A stretch of 64,000 bases of DNA from CAIMWS01 sp964409245 (lineage in GTDB: Bacteria > Verrucomicrobiota > Verrucomicrobiia > Limisphaerales > UBA1319), in contig CAYPCQ010000016.1 in the NCBI GenBank assembly GCA_964409245.1, positions 29,915 to 93,914 on the forward strand, written 5' to 3'. Numbering within the stretch: position 1 is the first letter of the stretch; every line of letters starts with the position of its first letter. Positions 8,292-17,575 of this stretch are shown in pieces. The notes under the pieces are model-generated. The model was not told the DNA's origin. It did not search any database and saw only the letters and a list, made by a program, of their open reading frames with translations. The position numbers were made by a program, and so were the translations under genes.

Positions 8292-9502
8292 ATAATACGA
8301 AACCAATCCGGTATGGCGGCGCCTCCCTGCCGGGAGCCGCCTTCGCTTCCCTTTCAACCTCCAACCTGCGTCCGCCCCCCGCACTCAGCCGCTGGTGGGG
8401 CGGCCTGGCCCTGGCCGGTTTCTGCGCCTGGCTGGCCAGCTCCGCCGGCGCCGCCGAGGCGGCCGCCAAACCCAAGGAGAAGAACGACCGGCCGCCGATC
8501 CCCAAAGTGCGCAAAAACAACCTGGCTCCCCTGCCCGAAGGCGTAAAGGCCGCGGTTTCCCATGCCCCTTTTGAAAGCGGGGACTGCACCCTCTGCCACA
8601 AAAACAAGGACCCCCAGAATCCGGGTCCCATCAGCTCCCCCGTCCAGGAAATGTGCATCGGCTGCCATGAGGAATTCCAGACGGTGATGGCCCGCCCGTT
8701 CAAGCACGAGGCGGCCAAGGAAAGCTGCGTGAACTGCCATAATCCGCACAACTCCAAACGGCCCAAGCTGCTGGTGGAGGAGACCGGCGCCCTGTGCCTG
8801 AGCTGCCACACGGAGATCAAAGCTCTGACCATCGACGCCAAGGTCAAACACGAGGCGCTGACCAAGGGCGACCAATGCTCCAACTGCCACAATCCCCACG
8901 GCGCCAACGTGGAGCACCTGCTGATCAAACTGGCTTTTGACCTCTGCGTAAACTGCCACGGCAAGGACGGCATCAAGGATGAACAGGGCAAGACCTTGAC
9001 CAATTTCCAAAAGCTGCTCGAGGAGAACAAGGAATGGCACGGCCCGGTCTCCTCCAAAGACTGCAGCGCCTGCCATAACCCGCACGGCGGCCAGAATTTC
9101 CGGCTGCTCAACGAGGAGTATCCCGCCCAGTTTTACTCACCCTACAATCCCAAGCTCTATGCGTTGTGCTTCGAATGCCATGAGTCCACCATCGTCACCG
9201 ATCCCGAGACCACCACCTTGACGCAATTCCGCAACGGGAAGCAGAATCTCCATTACGTGCACGTCAACAAAGCCGAGCGCGGCCGCACCTGCCGGGCCTG
9301 TCATGAAGTGCACGCCTCCGTCCAAAAGCACCAGATCCGCGACTCGGTTCCGTACGGCACCCGGGGCTGGAAGCTGCCCATCAATTTCACTCCCACCCCG
9401 ACCGGCGGCTCCTGCACCAAGACGTGCCATGAAACCCGCAGCTACACCAATACGGTGGCGGTGGTGGATCCCAAACCAGCCAGCGGGGCTCCCAAAAAAT
9501 AA
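8288..9502 (+). CDS. Multiheme cytochrome c, 9 CXXCH plus one CX3CH (doubled-CXXCH family)
   Basis: 404 aa. The hydrophobic signal core (LALAGFCAWLASSAGAAEA) lies unusually deep, at about residues 40-58, after a Ser/Pro-rich leader, so an internal start cannot be excluded; the ATG at 8288 overlaps the upstream stop as ATGA and is kept. Heme motifs: CTLCH, CIGCH, CVNCH, CLSCH, CSNCH, CVNCH, CSACH, CFECH, CRACH and a terminal CTKTCH. The regular CxxCHNPHxxx...LCxxCH alternation is the doubled-CXXCH pattern. It ends in a Pro/Lys-rich tail. Part of the conduit operon. Confidence 0.92.
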   Translation: MNNTKPIRYGGASLPGAAFASLSTSNLRPPPALSRWWGGLALAGFCAWLASSAGAAEAAAKPKEKNDRPPIPKVRKNNLAPLPEGVKAAVSHAPFESGDCTLCHKNKDPQNPGPISSPVQEMCIGCHEEFQTVMARPFKHEAAKESCVNCHNPHNSKRPKLLVEETGALCLSCHTEIKALTIDAKVKHEALTKGDQCSNCHNPHGANVEHLLIKLAFDLCVNCHGKDGIKDEQGKTLTNFQKLLEENKEWHGPVSSKDCSACHNPHGGQNFRLLNEEYPAQFYSPYNPKLYALCFECHESTIVTDPETTTLTQFRNGKQNLHYVHVNKAERGRTCRACHEVHASVQKHQIRDSVPYGTRGWKLPINFTPTPTGGSCTKTCHETRSYTNTVAVVDPKPASGAPKK

Positions 9503-9514
9503 ACCCCTGGTGCC

Positions 9515-10330
9515 ATGAAACCCCGCTATTTTTCGCTTTGGGTGGCGCTGGTCGCCTGGTTCTCCCTGGCTTGGACCTTCGCGCACGCCCAGGTCGGCAC
9601 GCAGGTGCAAAACCCCTCCCTGTCCGCCCTGGGCGGGGGCCAACAACCGCTGCTGGTGGAAGGAAAACCCAGCGTCCTCCTCTTCGTCAAGCCCGGGCAG
9701 GAACATTCACACGCAGTCCTGCGCCAGCTCGCCGCCCTGCAGCGCGAGCTGGCGGCCAAGCCGCTGCACTGGGTGGCGATCATCTCGGACCGCGTTTCCA
9801 AGACGGACATGGAACAGGAGGCCAGGGAAGCCGGCCTGGCGATGCCGGTCTTGATCGATGCCAAGGACGCCGTTTACGGAAGCCTGGGCGTGATCCTGCA
9901 CCCGGTGGTGTGCCTGGTGGATAAAGAGGGCAAGCTGGCGGCCTTTGAACATTTCACGAAAGTCAATTTCATCGAGGTGGTCCGGGCCCGCATCCGGCGC
10001 CTGCTGAATGAGATCACCGACCAGGACTTGGAAAAAGTGCTCAAGCCGGCCAAAGCCACCCAAGGCGGCGACGAGGAGGTGGGGCGGCGGCGGCTCAAGC
10101 TGGCGGAAAAACTGCTGCAGGCCGGGCACCCCGACCAGGCCCTGGAAAGCGTGAAAAAGAGCCTTGAAATGAGTCCCAAGCTGGCCGCAGCGCACACCTT
10201 GCAGGGCCGCATTCTGGCCGCCCAGGGCAAGAAAGCGGAAGCCCTCCAGGCCTTTGAGAAGGCGCTGCAGCTGGAACCTGGCGACACCGCCGCGCGGGAC
10301 GGCCTCAAAGCCAGCCAGAAAGAGCCGTAA
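9515..10330 (+). CDS. Cysteine-free thioredoxin-fold protein with C-terminal TPRs
   Basis: 271 aa, signal peptide residues 1-25 (AHA). Residues 45-150 follow a redoxin/TlpA-like fold, but where a CxxC would follow the first strand the sequence is LLFVKPGQEHS, so no redox-active cysteine pair is present. Residues 185-265 hold two to three TPR-type helices (HPDQALESVKKSLEMSP, KKAEALQAFEKALQLEPGD). Its paralogue at 26750 has the redoxin part only and shares KPGQ, WVAxxSDRxSK, GxxMPxLxDAxDAxYGxLGV and KVNFxExxRARIR. Between cytochrome genes it may act as a chaperone or docking protein in heme-protein assembly rather than as a reductase; that role is inference. Confidence 0.8.
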   Translation: MKPRYFSLWVALVAWFSLAWTFAHAQVGTQVQNPSLSALGGGQQPLLVEGKPSVLLFVKPGQEHSHAVLRQLAALQRELAAKPLHWVAIISDRVSKTDMEQEAREAGLAMPVLIDAKDAVYGSLGVILHPVVCLVDKEGKLAAFEHFTKVNFIEVVRARIRRLLNEITDQDLEKVLKPAKATQGGDEEVGRRRLKLAEKLLQAGHPDQALESVKKSLEMSPKLAAAHTLQGRILAAQGKKAEALQAFEKALQLEPGDTAARDGLKASQKEP

Positions 10331-10360
10331 ACCCCATCAGCCCAGGAAGGAGATCCGGTC

Positions 10361-13288
10361 ATGAAACGCACCCAACATTCCCCGCGCCAAAAGGAAGCCT
10401 GCCCGCCCTGCCGGGTGGTCTTCTGGCTTTGCCTTTTCTGGCCGTTGGTGTTCCTCACCAACCGGGTGCTGGCCCTGGATCCCCCCCATAATGATGCGAA
10501 CGCCTGCGATAACTGCCATATCCTGCACAACTCACAGGATTTGAACCTGGCGGTATTGGCTGGCAACGCCAACCTCTGCCAAAGCTGCCACCAGTCCGGC
10601 GGCCCGGCCACCGCCAAAGCCTTGCCCGCGAGCGACCAGGCGGTGACCTGGCCCGGGCTGCCCGCCGGCACGAGCGCCGCCGGCAGCTCGCACCGGTGGG
10701 ATGCCAGCGTGTCGGGCCGGGTGGTCTCCCTGGGGGGAACCTCCACCGGCACGATCCGGGCGGGCGGGCTTTACACGGGCGTTTACCCCAAGACCTACGC
10801 GCTCACCATCGCCACCGCGGGCAATGCGGGCGCCGCCACCTTCAACTGGACCGCCACCTCACCCGGGGGCGGATCCGGGACCGCGGTGTTGACCGGGAAC
10901 AACGTGGCCCTGGATAGCGGCGCCACGGCGAGCTTCATCAATGGCACCGGCGTCTCGTTCCAAACGGGCGACCAGTGGAATATTTTTGTCCGCCCCGGCC
11001 TGAACCAGCCCACCGACACCAACCTGCTGGTCCGGATGACCAATGGGTTGATCGCCTGCTCCACCTGCCACAACCAGCACGACCAGTCCCTGGCGCCCTT
11101 CGATCCCGCCGCCCCGGCCTACACCGGGGCCGGCACCGGAGCGGGCCGCCACTATATGCGGATCGCCAACGACACCGGGCAACTGTGCGCCCAGTGCCAT
11201 GCCTCGCGCAACGTCACGAGTGCCACCGCCGGCTCCCACCCGGTGGGCGTCACCGTCACCGTCGGCACCGGCTACAAGGCCCCGGCCACCGTGCCCCTGG
11301 AAAAAGGCACCAGCAAAATCCGCTGCGAAACCTGCCACAAAGTCCATTTCGCCGGCACCAGCGATGGCAGCCTCAACCGGCTGGGGAGCATCAATGCCGT
11401 TTGCTCGGATTGCCATACCCTGGCCGACACCACCTCCCCCGCCGCGCACCTGAGCCCATCCAGCGGCGTGCTTTGGCCGGGCGGACAAAATGGCTCCACC
11501 TTCCCCACCAATACCGTCGTCAGCCAAAAGGGGGCGTGCATCAACTGCCACCAGCCGCATGGCTGGCCAAATGCCGCCAGCCCGGGCACCGACTACCCGA
11601 AGCTGCTGGTGGAAACCGCCGATAACAACCTGTGTTTCACCTGCCATGACACCGATGGCCCGGCCGCCAAGGTGGTGCAGGCCGATTTCGCCAAAACCAT
11701 CCATCACCCCGTGGCCGCTGCCGAACAACGCCCGGGCCGGGGGGTGGCCTGTGCGGACTGTCATAATCCGCACCAGGCGCAGGCCGGTGCCCATACTTAC
11801 AGCAGCACGAGCAAGACGATCACCGGCGCGGCGAACAACGGCAGCGGGCTGATCCGGATCACCTCCACCGCCCATGGGTTTGTGAACAACGACACCGTCT
11901 TGATCGCCAGCGTGGGCGGCGTCACTGCCGCGAACGGCACCCGGCGCATCACCGGCGTCACGGCCAACACGTTCGATCTCCTGGGCTCAACTTTTTCCGG
12001 AACCTATACCAGCGGCGGCACGGCCATCATCGTGGCCAACACGAACCGCAACCTGGCGGGCAATCCGCTCAAGGGGGTTTCCGGGGTGGCGGTCAATTAT
12101 AGCGCGCAGGCCAATTACCAGGCCGTGGCTCCCAGCCTCTATACCGCCATACCTGCCACCACAGGGGCCACCAACGAATACCAGCTTTGCTTCAAGTGCC
12201 ACACCGGTTATGGTTTCCCGAATTACACCACCGGCACCGCCACCTTTACCCAGAGCAGCACAGCGGTCACCGGCTCCGGCACCACGTGGACGGCGGACCT
12301 GTTGGGGGCCACCATCATGCGCACCGGCGACACCGTCGGCTATACCATCACGGCGGTGCCCAGCGCCACCAGCCTGACCTTGGATTCAGCCTACGCCGGC
12401 GCCACCCAGGCCGGCCAGAGTTATGCCATCTGGAATCCTCCTGCCGGGCTCTCTCCGCTCTATAACACGGGCACGGCCACCTTCACTCAAAACAGCGCCA
12501 CCGTCACCGGCTCCGGAACCACCTGGTACAATGTTTTCGTGGGCGCCTGGATCGTCAATGCGGCCAATCCCAAGGCCGTTTATAAAATCACCGCGGTGGC
12601 CAGCACCACAAGCCTGACGATTTATCCCGCCTATGCGGGGACCACCGCCGCCGGCCAGGCCTACGCGATCTCCGGGGCCACCGACGTGGCCCAGGAGTTC
12701 AGCCCCAAAAACGGCTCGTTCCATCCCGTGGTGGCCGGCCTTTCCTCCACGGGCAGCGGCTCCTCCGCTCTGACCAGCGGCCAAATGAAGGCGCCTTGGG
12801 CTTCCAATCTGGGCAGCCAGACCATGATGTGCTCGGACTGCCACAACACCGACTCCGCCTCGCCGGCCGCCCAGGGGCCGCACGGTTCGGCCGCCCAGTT
12901 CATGCTGCGCGGCCCCAACACGCTTTGGCCGCCGACAGTGCGTTTTAATTCCGGCACCTCGCTTTCCACCGCTTATGGCACCTCGTTTTGCGCCAACTGC
13001 CATACCTATACTTCCAGCAACCTGCCTCATGGGGAGCATAGCACGAGATCACTATACTGCTATAGCTGCCATATCCTGATTCCGCACGGAGGCAAATTGG
13101 GCCGCCTGATCGGGGACGGCCGCAGCGCCAGCGGCATGCCCGCCCGTTATGCCTTCAACAACAACAAAACCAACATGTTCATAACGGGCTTCACCAAAAG
13201 CAGCACTCCTGGCGGTTATTCCGAGAGCAGCTGCGGCGCCACCTGCGACACCGGCAAACACCCGACTGCCAACGGCACCAAATGGTAA
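10361..13288 (+). CDS. 13-heme cytochrome c with inserted beta-domains
   Basis: 975 aa, SD AGGAAGGAG, N-terminal hydrophobic signal segment ending LALDPPHND. Thirteen CXXCH motifs (CDNCH, CQSCH, CSTCH, CAQCH, CETCH, CSDCH, CINCH, CFTCH, CADCH, CFKCH, CSDCH, CANCH, CYSCH). Between hemes 2 and 3 there is about 130 residues of Thr/Gly-rich beta sequence. Between hemes 9 and 10 lies a module resembling the so-called E1-FCCH-like domain of phage and surface proteins (TSTAHGFVNNDTVLIASVGG...). Between hemes 10 and 11 a roughly 80-residue beta unit occurs twice (TGTATFTQxSxxVTGSGTTW...SYAI). The C-terminus has CGATCD, matching the CX3CH tails of the two preceding cytochromes but lacking the His. Likely the largest surface cytochrome of the locus. 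Confidence 0.9.
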   Translation: MKRTQHSPRQKEACPPCRVVFWLCLFWPLVFLTNRVLALDPPHNDANACDNCHILHNSQDLNLAVLAGNANLCQSCHQSGGPATAKALPASDQAVTWPGLPAGTSAAGSSHRWDASVSGRVVSLGGTSTGTIRAGGLYTGVYPKTYALTIATAGNAGAATFNWTATSPGGGSGTAVLTGNNVALDSGATASFINGTGVSFQTGDQWNIFVRPGLNQPTDTNLLVRMTNGLIACSTCHNQHDQSLAPFDPAAPAYTGAGTGAGRHYMRIANDTGQLCAQCHASRNVTSATAGSHPVGVTVTVGTGYKAPATVPLEKGTSKIRCETCHKVHFAGTSDGSLNRLGSINAVCSDCHTLADTTSPAAHLSPSSGVLWPGGQNGSTFPTNTVVSQKGACINCHQPHGWPNAASPGTDYPKLLVETADNNLCFTCHDTDGPAAKVVQADFAKTIHHPVAAAEQRPGRGVACADCHNPHQAQAGAHTYSSTSKTITGAANNGSGLIRITSTAHGFVNNDTVLIASVGGVTAANGTRRITGVTANTFDLLGSTFSGTYTSGGTAIIVANTNRNLAGNPLKGVSGVAVNYSAQANYQAVAPSLYTAIPATTGATNEYQLCFKCHTGYGFPNYTTGTATFTQSSTAVTGSGTTWTADLLGATIMRTGDTVGYTITAVPSATSLTLDSAYAGATQAGQSYAIWNPPAGLSPLYNTGTATFTQNSATVTGSGTTWYNVFVGAWIVNAANPKAVYKITAVASTTSLTIYPAYAGTTAAGQAYAISGATDVAQEFSPKNGSFHPVVAGLSSTGSGSSALTSGQMKAPWASNLGSQTMMCSDCHNTDSASPAAQGPHGSAAQFMLRGPNTLWPPTVRFNSGTSLSTAYGTSFCANCHTYTSSNLPHGEHSTRSLYCYSCHILIPHGGKLGRLIGDGRSASGMPARYAFNNNKTNMFITGFTKSSTPGGYSESSCGATCDTGKHPTANGTKW

Positions 13289-13297
13289 ACGGCTATC

Positions 13298-15280
13298 ATG
13301 CCCGGCGATCCCCATAACGTCCGGCCGGCGGCGTTAAAAAAGCGCAGGCCATGGGTGGCTGTGGCGCGCTGGCTGCGCGCGCCGAAGGTGATCGTAGGCG
13401 AACTCGCCGGCATCTCGGTGGCGGGGGTGCTCGGGGCGGTTTTCCCCCAGCTGGGAACGGCCACCGCGGGAGAAGTGGCGCGGTGGCGCGCCAGCGGCCC
13501 GGCGGCCTCCTGGGCCATCGATTGGCTGAGCCTCGACCATGTATTCCGCAGCCCGTGGTTCCTCGCGCTCACGCTGCTGGCCGTGACTTCCCTGGCGCTG
13601 GTGGTCCGTGACCAGCTTCGGCGGCTGCGCCAAGCCTGGTCCCGAACGCTGGCCAAAGCCCATTTTGAAACGGCGCCCCTGCGGGCGGAATTCGTGCGCC
13701 TGGCCGCCGGCCCGGCGAAGTCCCAAGCCGCCAGCCAAAGTCTGAAGATCTGGACGGAAAACCGCCTGGGATTGGCAGGATCGCCCCTGTTTCATCTGGG
13801 GCTTTTGTGCGTGATCCTGGCGGGAGCCTGGCGGGCTCTGTTTGCCACCGAGGCCGTGGTGGACCTGGTGCAGGGCGAAACGCTTCCGCCATCGTCCGCC
13901 AGCTGGGCAACCCAATGGCCCGGGTTGCTGGCCCGTCCTTTCCAATTGGATGTCCCCCTTACCTTGAACCAAATCCAGCCGGCCCACTACACCTCGGGCA
14001 GCCTCCGGAACCTCAAAGTCGAGCTTTCGCTCGGTGGCAGCGGCGGCGGCCGAAAAGTGGAGCTGGCAGTGAACCGTGACTTCCAAGGGCCGGGCGGCCG
14101 CCTGTTTTTGGATTCCCATTTCGGCCCCGCCGCCCTGGTGGAGTGGCGGCCCACCGCCCAGGCTCCCAGCCGCGAGGCGGTTTTGCTGGCCAGCCAGGGC
14201 AAGTCCGGCTTTGAAGGCGATGCCACCGCCGGCCCGGGCGGCCTGCGTGCCTATTTGCGGGCCACCACGGATTCCGCTGGCGGTTTGACCGGTCAATTGG
14301 AAGCCCGGATCATGCGGGGCAAGGCCCTGGTGTCGGCAGGGTTATTAACCACTGATGAGCCGCTCGCGCTTGCCGGCGGAGGGGAATTGGTTTTGCGCGG
14401 CCTGCCGTGGTGGGCACGGCTGCGGGGAAGCCGGGATTCCGCGCTTTGGCTGGCGTATCTCGGCTTCGTGATGGTGATGGGGGGGGCCGCGCTGATGTTC
14501 ACCATGGTCAAAGTTGATTTCTGCATTTGCAGCATCCCGGCCGGGCACGGGGAGTGGGTTTTCATCGCGGTGAAACCGCTGCGCTTTGCCCCGCTGTTCC
14601 AGGAGCGGTTCCAGCAGTTGCTGCGGGAGCAAGGCGCTCCGGCAAGCGCTATGGGATCTGTGCCAGGCTCCGATCCGGCGGCTGCCCGGCTGATCCCTGA
14701 AACCCGGCCTGATTCAGCGGGCAATCAGCCATCGGCCCCTTTTCCGCTGGCCATTCAAGCGTTGCTCCTGGCCTCGGCCTTGGCGCAAACTTCCTGCCGG
14801 GAATCTTCCCTTGACCAGGCCCGCCAGCTGGTGGAGCGTTATAACCAGGTGGTTTCCGAAGCCTACCGGCGCGGGGACGTGAAGCTGGCCGATCCGGTGG
14901 TGGGCCCGAACGAGGGCAAGAAACTGACCGGCTTGATCGGCGTGCGCCTGGATATGGGCATCACACTGGATTCCCAACTGCTCTCCCTGGAAGTGACCGG
15001 CGTGGAGCAGGCGCCCGGCGAAATGAAGGTCCGCACCCGGGAGCGGTGGCGCTACCGCGACCTCAAAATCGGCACCGGCCAGCAGGTGGGCGAGGAATCG
15101 CTGGACCATTACGAAATGCTATACCTTTTCAAGAAAACCGGCCCGGAGTGGCTGGTGGACGGGATCCAGTTCACCGCCGAGCCCCAGGTGGGCCGCAAAA
15201 CCACCACCTGGGCGGCCGATGTCCGGACGCTCCATGGCGTCACCCCAAACGCCCCGAAAGAAGAAACGAAGCAGCCATGA
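13298..15280 (+). CDS. ResB-like cytochrome c biogenesis protein fused to a C-terminal soluble module
   Basis: 660 aa. Residues 1-430 have ResB/Ccs1 architecture: three N-terminal membrane segments (about 35-55, 88-108, 165-183, the last with the conserved His in SPLFHLGLLC), a large extracytoplasmic domain, and a fourth segment (ALWLAYLGFVMVMGGAALMF, about 390-410). With CcsA it delivers heme and ligates it to apocytochromes (system II). A second hydrophobic stretch (FPLAIQALLLASALAQTSC, Cys at about residue 500) resembles a lipoprotein signal and starts an unrelated domain of about 160 residues (VVSEAYRRGDVKLADPVVG...). This could be a true fusion or two genes joined. ATGA overlap with ccsA follows. 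Confidence 0.82.
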   Translation: MPGDPHNVRPAALKKRRPWVAVARWLRAPKVIVGELAGISVAGVLGAVFPQLGTATAGEVARWRASGPAASWAIDWLSLDHVFRSPWFLALTLLAVTSLALVVRDQLRRLRQAWSRTLAKAHFETAPLRAEFVRLAAGPAKSQAASQSLKIWTENRLGLAGSPLFHLGLLCVILAGAWRALFATEAVVDLVQGETLPPSSASWATQWPGLLARPFQLDVPLTLNQIQPAHYTSGSLRNLKVELSLGGSGGGRKVELAVNRDFQGPGGRLFLDSHFGPAALVEWRPTAQAPSREAVLLASQGKSGFEGDATAGPGGLRAYLRATTDSAGGLTGQLEARIMRGKALVSAGLLTTDEPLALAGGGELVLRGLPWWARLRGSRDSALWLAYLGFVMVMGGAALMFTMVKVDFCICSIPAGHGEWVFIAVKPLRFAPLFQERFQQLLREQGAPASAMGSVPGSDPAAARLIPETRPDSAGNQPSAPFPLAIQALLLASALAQTSCRESSLDQARQLVERYNQVVSEAYRRGDVKLADPVVGPNEGKKLTGLIGVRLDMGITLDSQLLSLEVTGVEQAPGEMKVRTRERWRYRDLKIGTGQQVGEESLDHYEMLYLFKKTGPEWLVDGIQFTAEPQVGRKTTTWAADVRTLHGVTPNAPKEETKQP

Positions 15281-16104
15281 ACGCGTTCCTGATTGAAACC
15301 TCGCTGCATTGGGCCGGAGTGGCGCTGTATATCGCCAGCACGGTGCTGTTCGCCTACGCCTTGATCTTCGCCCATCCGGAGCGGGTGCGCCTGGGCTTGT
15401 GGACGGCGGCGGGCGGCCTGCTGCCGCATTCCGGGGCGCTGGCGGTGCGCTACTTCGCCGTGGGCCACGGCCCTTACATGCTCAAGTATGAGGTGCTCTC
15501 CTCCAACGCCTGGATCGCCATCGTGATGCTCCTGGTTTTTGTGTGGCGCCGGCCCACCTGGGCGCCGATGGCGCTGCTGGCCCTGCCGGCCGCCATCCTC
15601 ATGATGGGCTTCGGCTTGTTCACCAATCCCGAGGCGCGCACCCTGCCCCCCACGCTCCGCTCCATGTGGCTGGTCTTTCATGTGCTGTTCAACAAGCTGG
15701 CGGTCGGCGCGTTCCTGCTCTCCGCCGCTTCCGCCGTGGTCCTGCTCTTGAAATTGAAGGGCGCCACCCACCGGTTCCTGGACCGCCTGCCCGGCCCGGA
15801 GGTGGTGGAGGCCTACACGATCCGTTTCGTGGGCTTCGGCTTCGTGTTCTGGACCACCACCATCGGCGCCGGCGCCATCTGGGCCAACCAGTCCTGGGGC
15901 CGTTACTGGGGCTGGGATCCCATCGAAACCTGGTCCCTGGTGACCTGGCTCGGCTACGGGATCCTCCTGCACGCCCGGCTGTTCTTCCGCCTGCAGGCCC
16001 GGGCCACCGCCTGGGGCACCGTGGCCTGTTTCCTGATGTCCATCCTGACGGTGCTGATCTTTCCCTTTGTGTTCCCGTCCATGCATTCCGCTTATTTCCA
16101 GTAA
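15277..16104 (+). CDS. ccsA: CcsA/CcmC-family heme handling protein for cytochrome c synthesis
   Basis: 275 aa from ATG 15277, which overlaps the ResB stop (ATGA). Multi-pass membrane protein with about eight segments. The tryptophan-rich heme-binding WWD motif is intact (WANQSWGRYWGWDPIETWSLVTW around residues 205-227), and conserved histidines flank it (LVFHVLFNKLAVG, LHARLFF). With ResB it forms the system II cytochrome c synthase. Its place inside the cytochrome operon suggests maturation dedicated to these high-heme proteins. Confidence 0.93.
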   Translation: MNAFLIETSLHWAGVALYIASTVLFAYALIFAHPERVRLGLWTAAGGLLPHSGALAVRYFAVGHGPYMLKYEVLSSNAWIAIVMLLVFVWRRPTWAPMALLALPAAILMMGFGLFTNPEARTLPPTLRSMWLVFHVLFNKLAVGAFLLSAASAVVLLLKLKGATHRFLDRLPGPEVVEAYTIRFVGFGFVFWTTTIGAGAIWANQSWGRYWGWDPIETWSLVTWLGYGILLHARLFFRLQARATAWGTVACFLMSILTVLIFPFVFPSMHSAYFQ

Positions 16105-16114
16105 AATTACCGCC

Positions 16115-17575
16115 ATGAAACGACGCCCCGAGATCCTCCTCGTCACCCCGCCCTACCACTCCGGCGTGGTCGAATCGGCCGGCTCCTGGCTGCCGCTGGG
16201 CCTGCTCTACGTGGGGGGCGCCCTCCAAAAAGCGGGCTTCGGCGTGGCGCTTTACGACGCGATGACCCGGTATCACACCCTGGAGCAGGTCCGCGAGACG
16301 TTGCGCCGGGAGCAGCCCAACGCGGTGTTCGTCTCCTGCATCACCGCCACGGTGCTGGACGGCCTGGAGGTCTGCCGCGTGGCCCGGGAGGAGATCCCCG
16401 GCGTCCTTACGGTGGTGGGCAACACCCACCCCAGTTTCATGTTTGATGAAATCCTGCGGCAGCACCCGGAGGTGGATGTGATCGTGCGCGGGGAGGGCGA
16501 GGAAACCGCCGTGGAGCTGATGCAGGCCTGGGAGGCGGGCGCGGATTGGGGCAGCGTCCGGGGCCTGGCCTTCCGGCAGGAGGGCCGCGTGGTGGCCACC
16601 CCGGCCCGGCGTTTCATCCCCGACCTGGACACCGTGGAGCCAGCCTGGAACCTGGTGCCCTGGGGCGAATACAGCTACCGGCCCAAACCCGGCTCCATCC
16701 TGGCGGTGGTCTCCTCCTCGCGGGGCTGCCGGTCGCACTGCTCTTTTTGCTCCCAGCGCCTGTTCTGGCAGGAAAGCTGGCGGGCGGTTTCGCCGGCGAA
16801 ATTCGTGGACGAACTCCAGATGCTGCGGGAGCGCTACGGGGTCGATGTGGTGATGCTGGCCGATGAGATCCCCTCCCTGGACAACGACCGCTGGAAAAAG
16901 ATCCTGGACCTCTTGATCGAGCGGAACCTCGGCACCACCCTCCTGCTTGAAACCCGCGTGGATGACATCCTGCGGGACGCCGGGCTGCTGCCCACCTACC
17001 GCCGGGCGGGGGTCGAACATATTTACGTGGGGGTGGAATCGGTCAACCAGGCCACGCTCGACCTCTTCAAGAAGGAGGCCCAAACCGACCAGGGCCGGCG
17101 GGCGATCGAACTCATCAACCGCCACGACATCATTTCGGAAACCTCCTTTGTCATGGGCATGCCGGACGAAACCGAGGAAAGCATGGAGCGGACGATCGAG
17201 CTGGCCAAATTTTACGACCCGGACATGGCCTTTTTCCTGGCCATCACCCCGTGGCCCTATGCGGACCTGTACCGGGAAGTCCGCGACCACATCGCCGTCA
17301 CCGACTACCGCAAATACAACCTGGTGGAGCCGATCGTCAAGCCGCGGGCGATGTCGCTGGACACCGTCCGCCACTACCTCACCAAAGGCTTCCGGGAATT
17401 CTACGTTGGCAAAATGAAGCGGATGCAGTCCATGCCCGGATGGAAGCAGGAATTCATGAAATCGCTGATGAAGCTGCTCCGCGAGCATTCCTACCTGCGC
17501 GATCAAATGACGGAGCTGGGGCACCCCGCGGGGGCGGACGCCCAGGCCGCCACCCAGCCGGACGGCGGAAAATGA
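16115..17575 (+). CDS. B12-binding-domain radical SAM protein
   Basis: 486 aa from ATG 16115. Residues 1-140 are a cobalamin-binding Rossmann domain (LLVTPPYHSG..., LGLLYVGGALQKAGFGVALYDAM). The radical SAM core begins with CRSHCSFC (CX3CX2C, about residues 205-212) for the 4Fe-4S cluster, followed by the SPAKFVDELQ and HIYVGVESVNQATLDLFKK segments typical of the family. The C-terminus is basic and helical. Substrate unknown; location between ccsA and an NHL protein suggests a modification connected with the cytochromes or their partners, for example a methylated or otherwise altered cofactor or peptide. 10 bp after ccsA; its stop overlaps the next start (ATGA at 17572). Confidence 0.88.
   Translation: MKRRPEILLVTPPYHSGVVESAGSWLPLGLLYVGGALQKAGFGVALYDAMTRYHTLEQVRETLRREQPNAVFVSCITATVLDGLEVCRVAREEIPGVLTVVGNTHPSFMFDEILRQHPEVDVIVRGEGEETAVELMQAWEAGADWGSVRGLAFRQEGRVVATPARRFIPDLDTVEPAWNLVPWGEYSYRPKPGSILAVVSSSRGCRSHCSFCSQRLFWQESWRAVSPAKFVDELQMLRERYGVDVVMLADEIPSLDNDRWKKILDLLIERNLGTTLLLETRVDDILRDAGLLPTYRRAGVEHIYVGVESVNQATLDLFKKEAQTDQGRRAIELINRHDIISETSFVMGMPDETEESMERTIELAKFYDPDMAFFLAITPWPYADLYREVRDHIAVTDYRKYNLVEPIVKPRAMSLDTVRHYLTKGFREFYVGKMKRMQSMPGWKQEFMKSLMKLLREHSYLRDQMTELGHPAGADAQAATQPDGGK

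Noticed and set aside
9700..9760. Thioredoxin-type disulfide reductase function for the 9515 gene
   Set aside because: The CxxC position reads KPGQEHS; without cysteines a reductase role is not supported.
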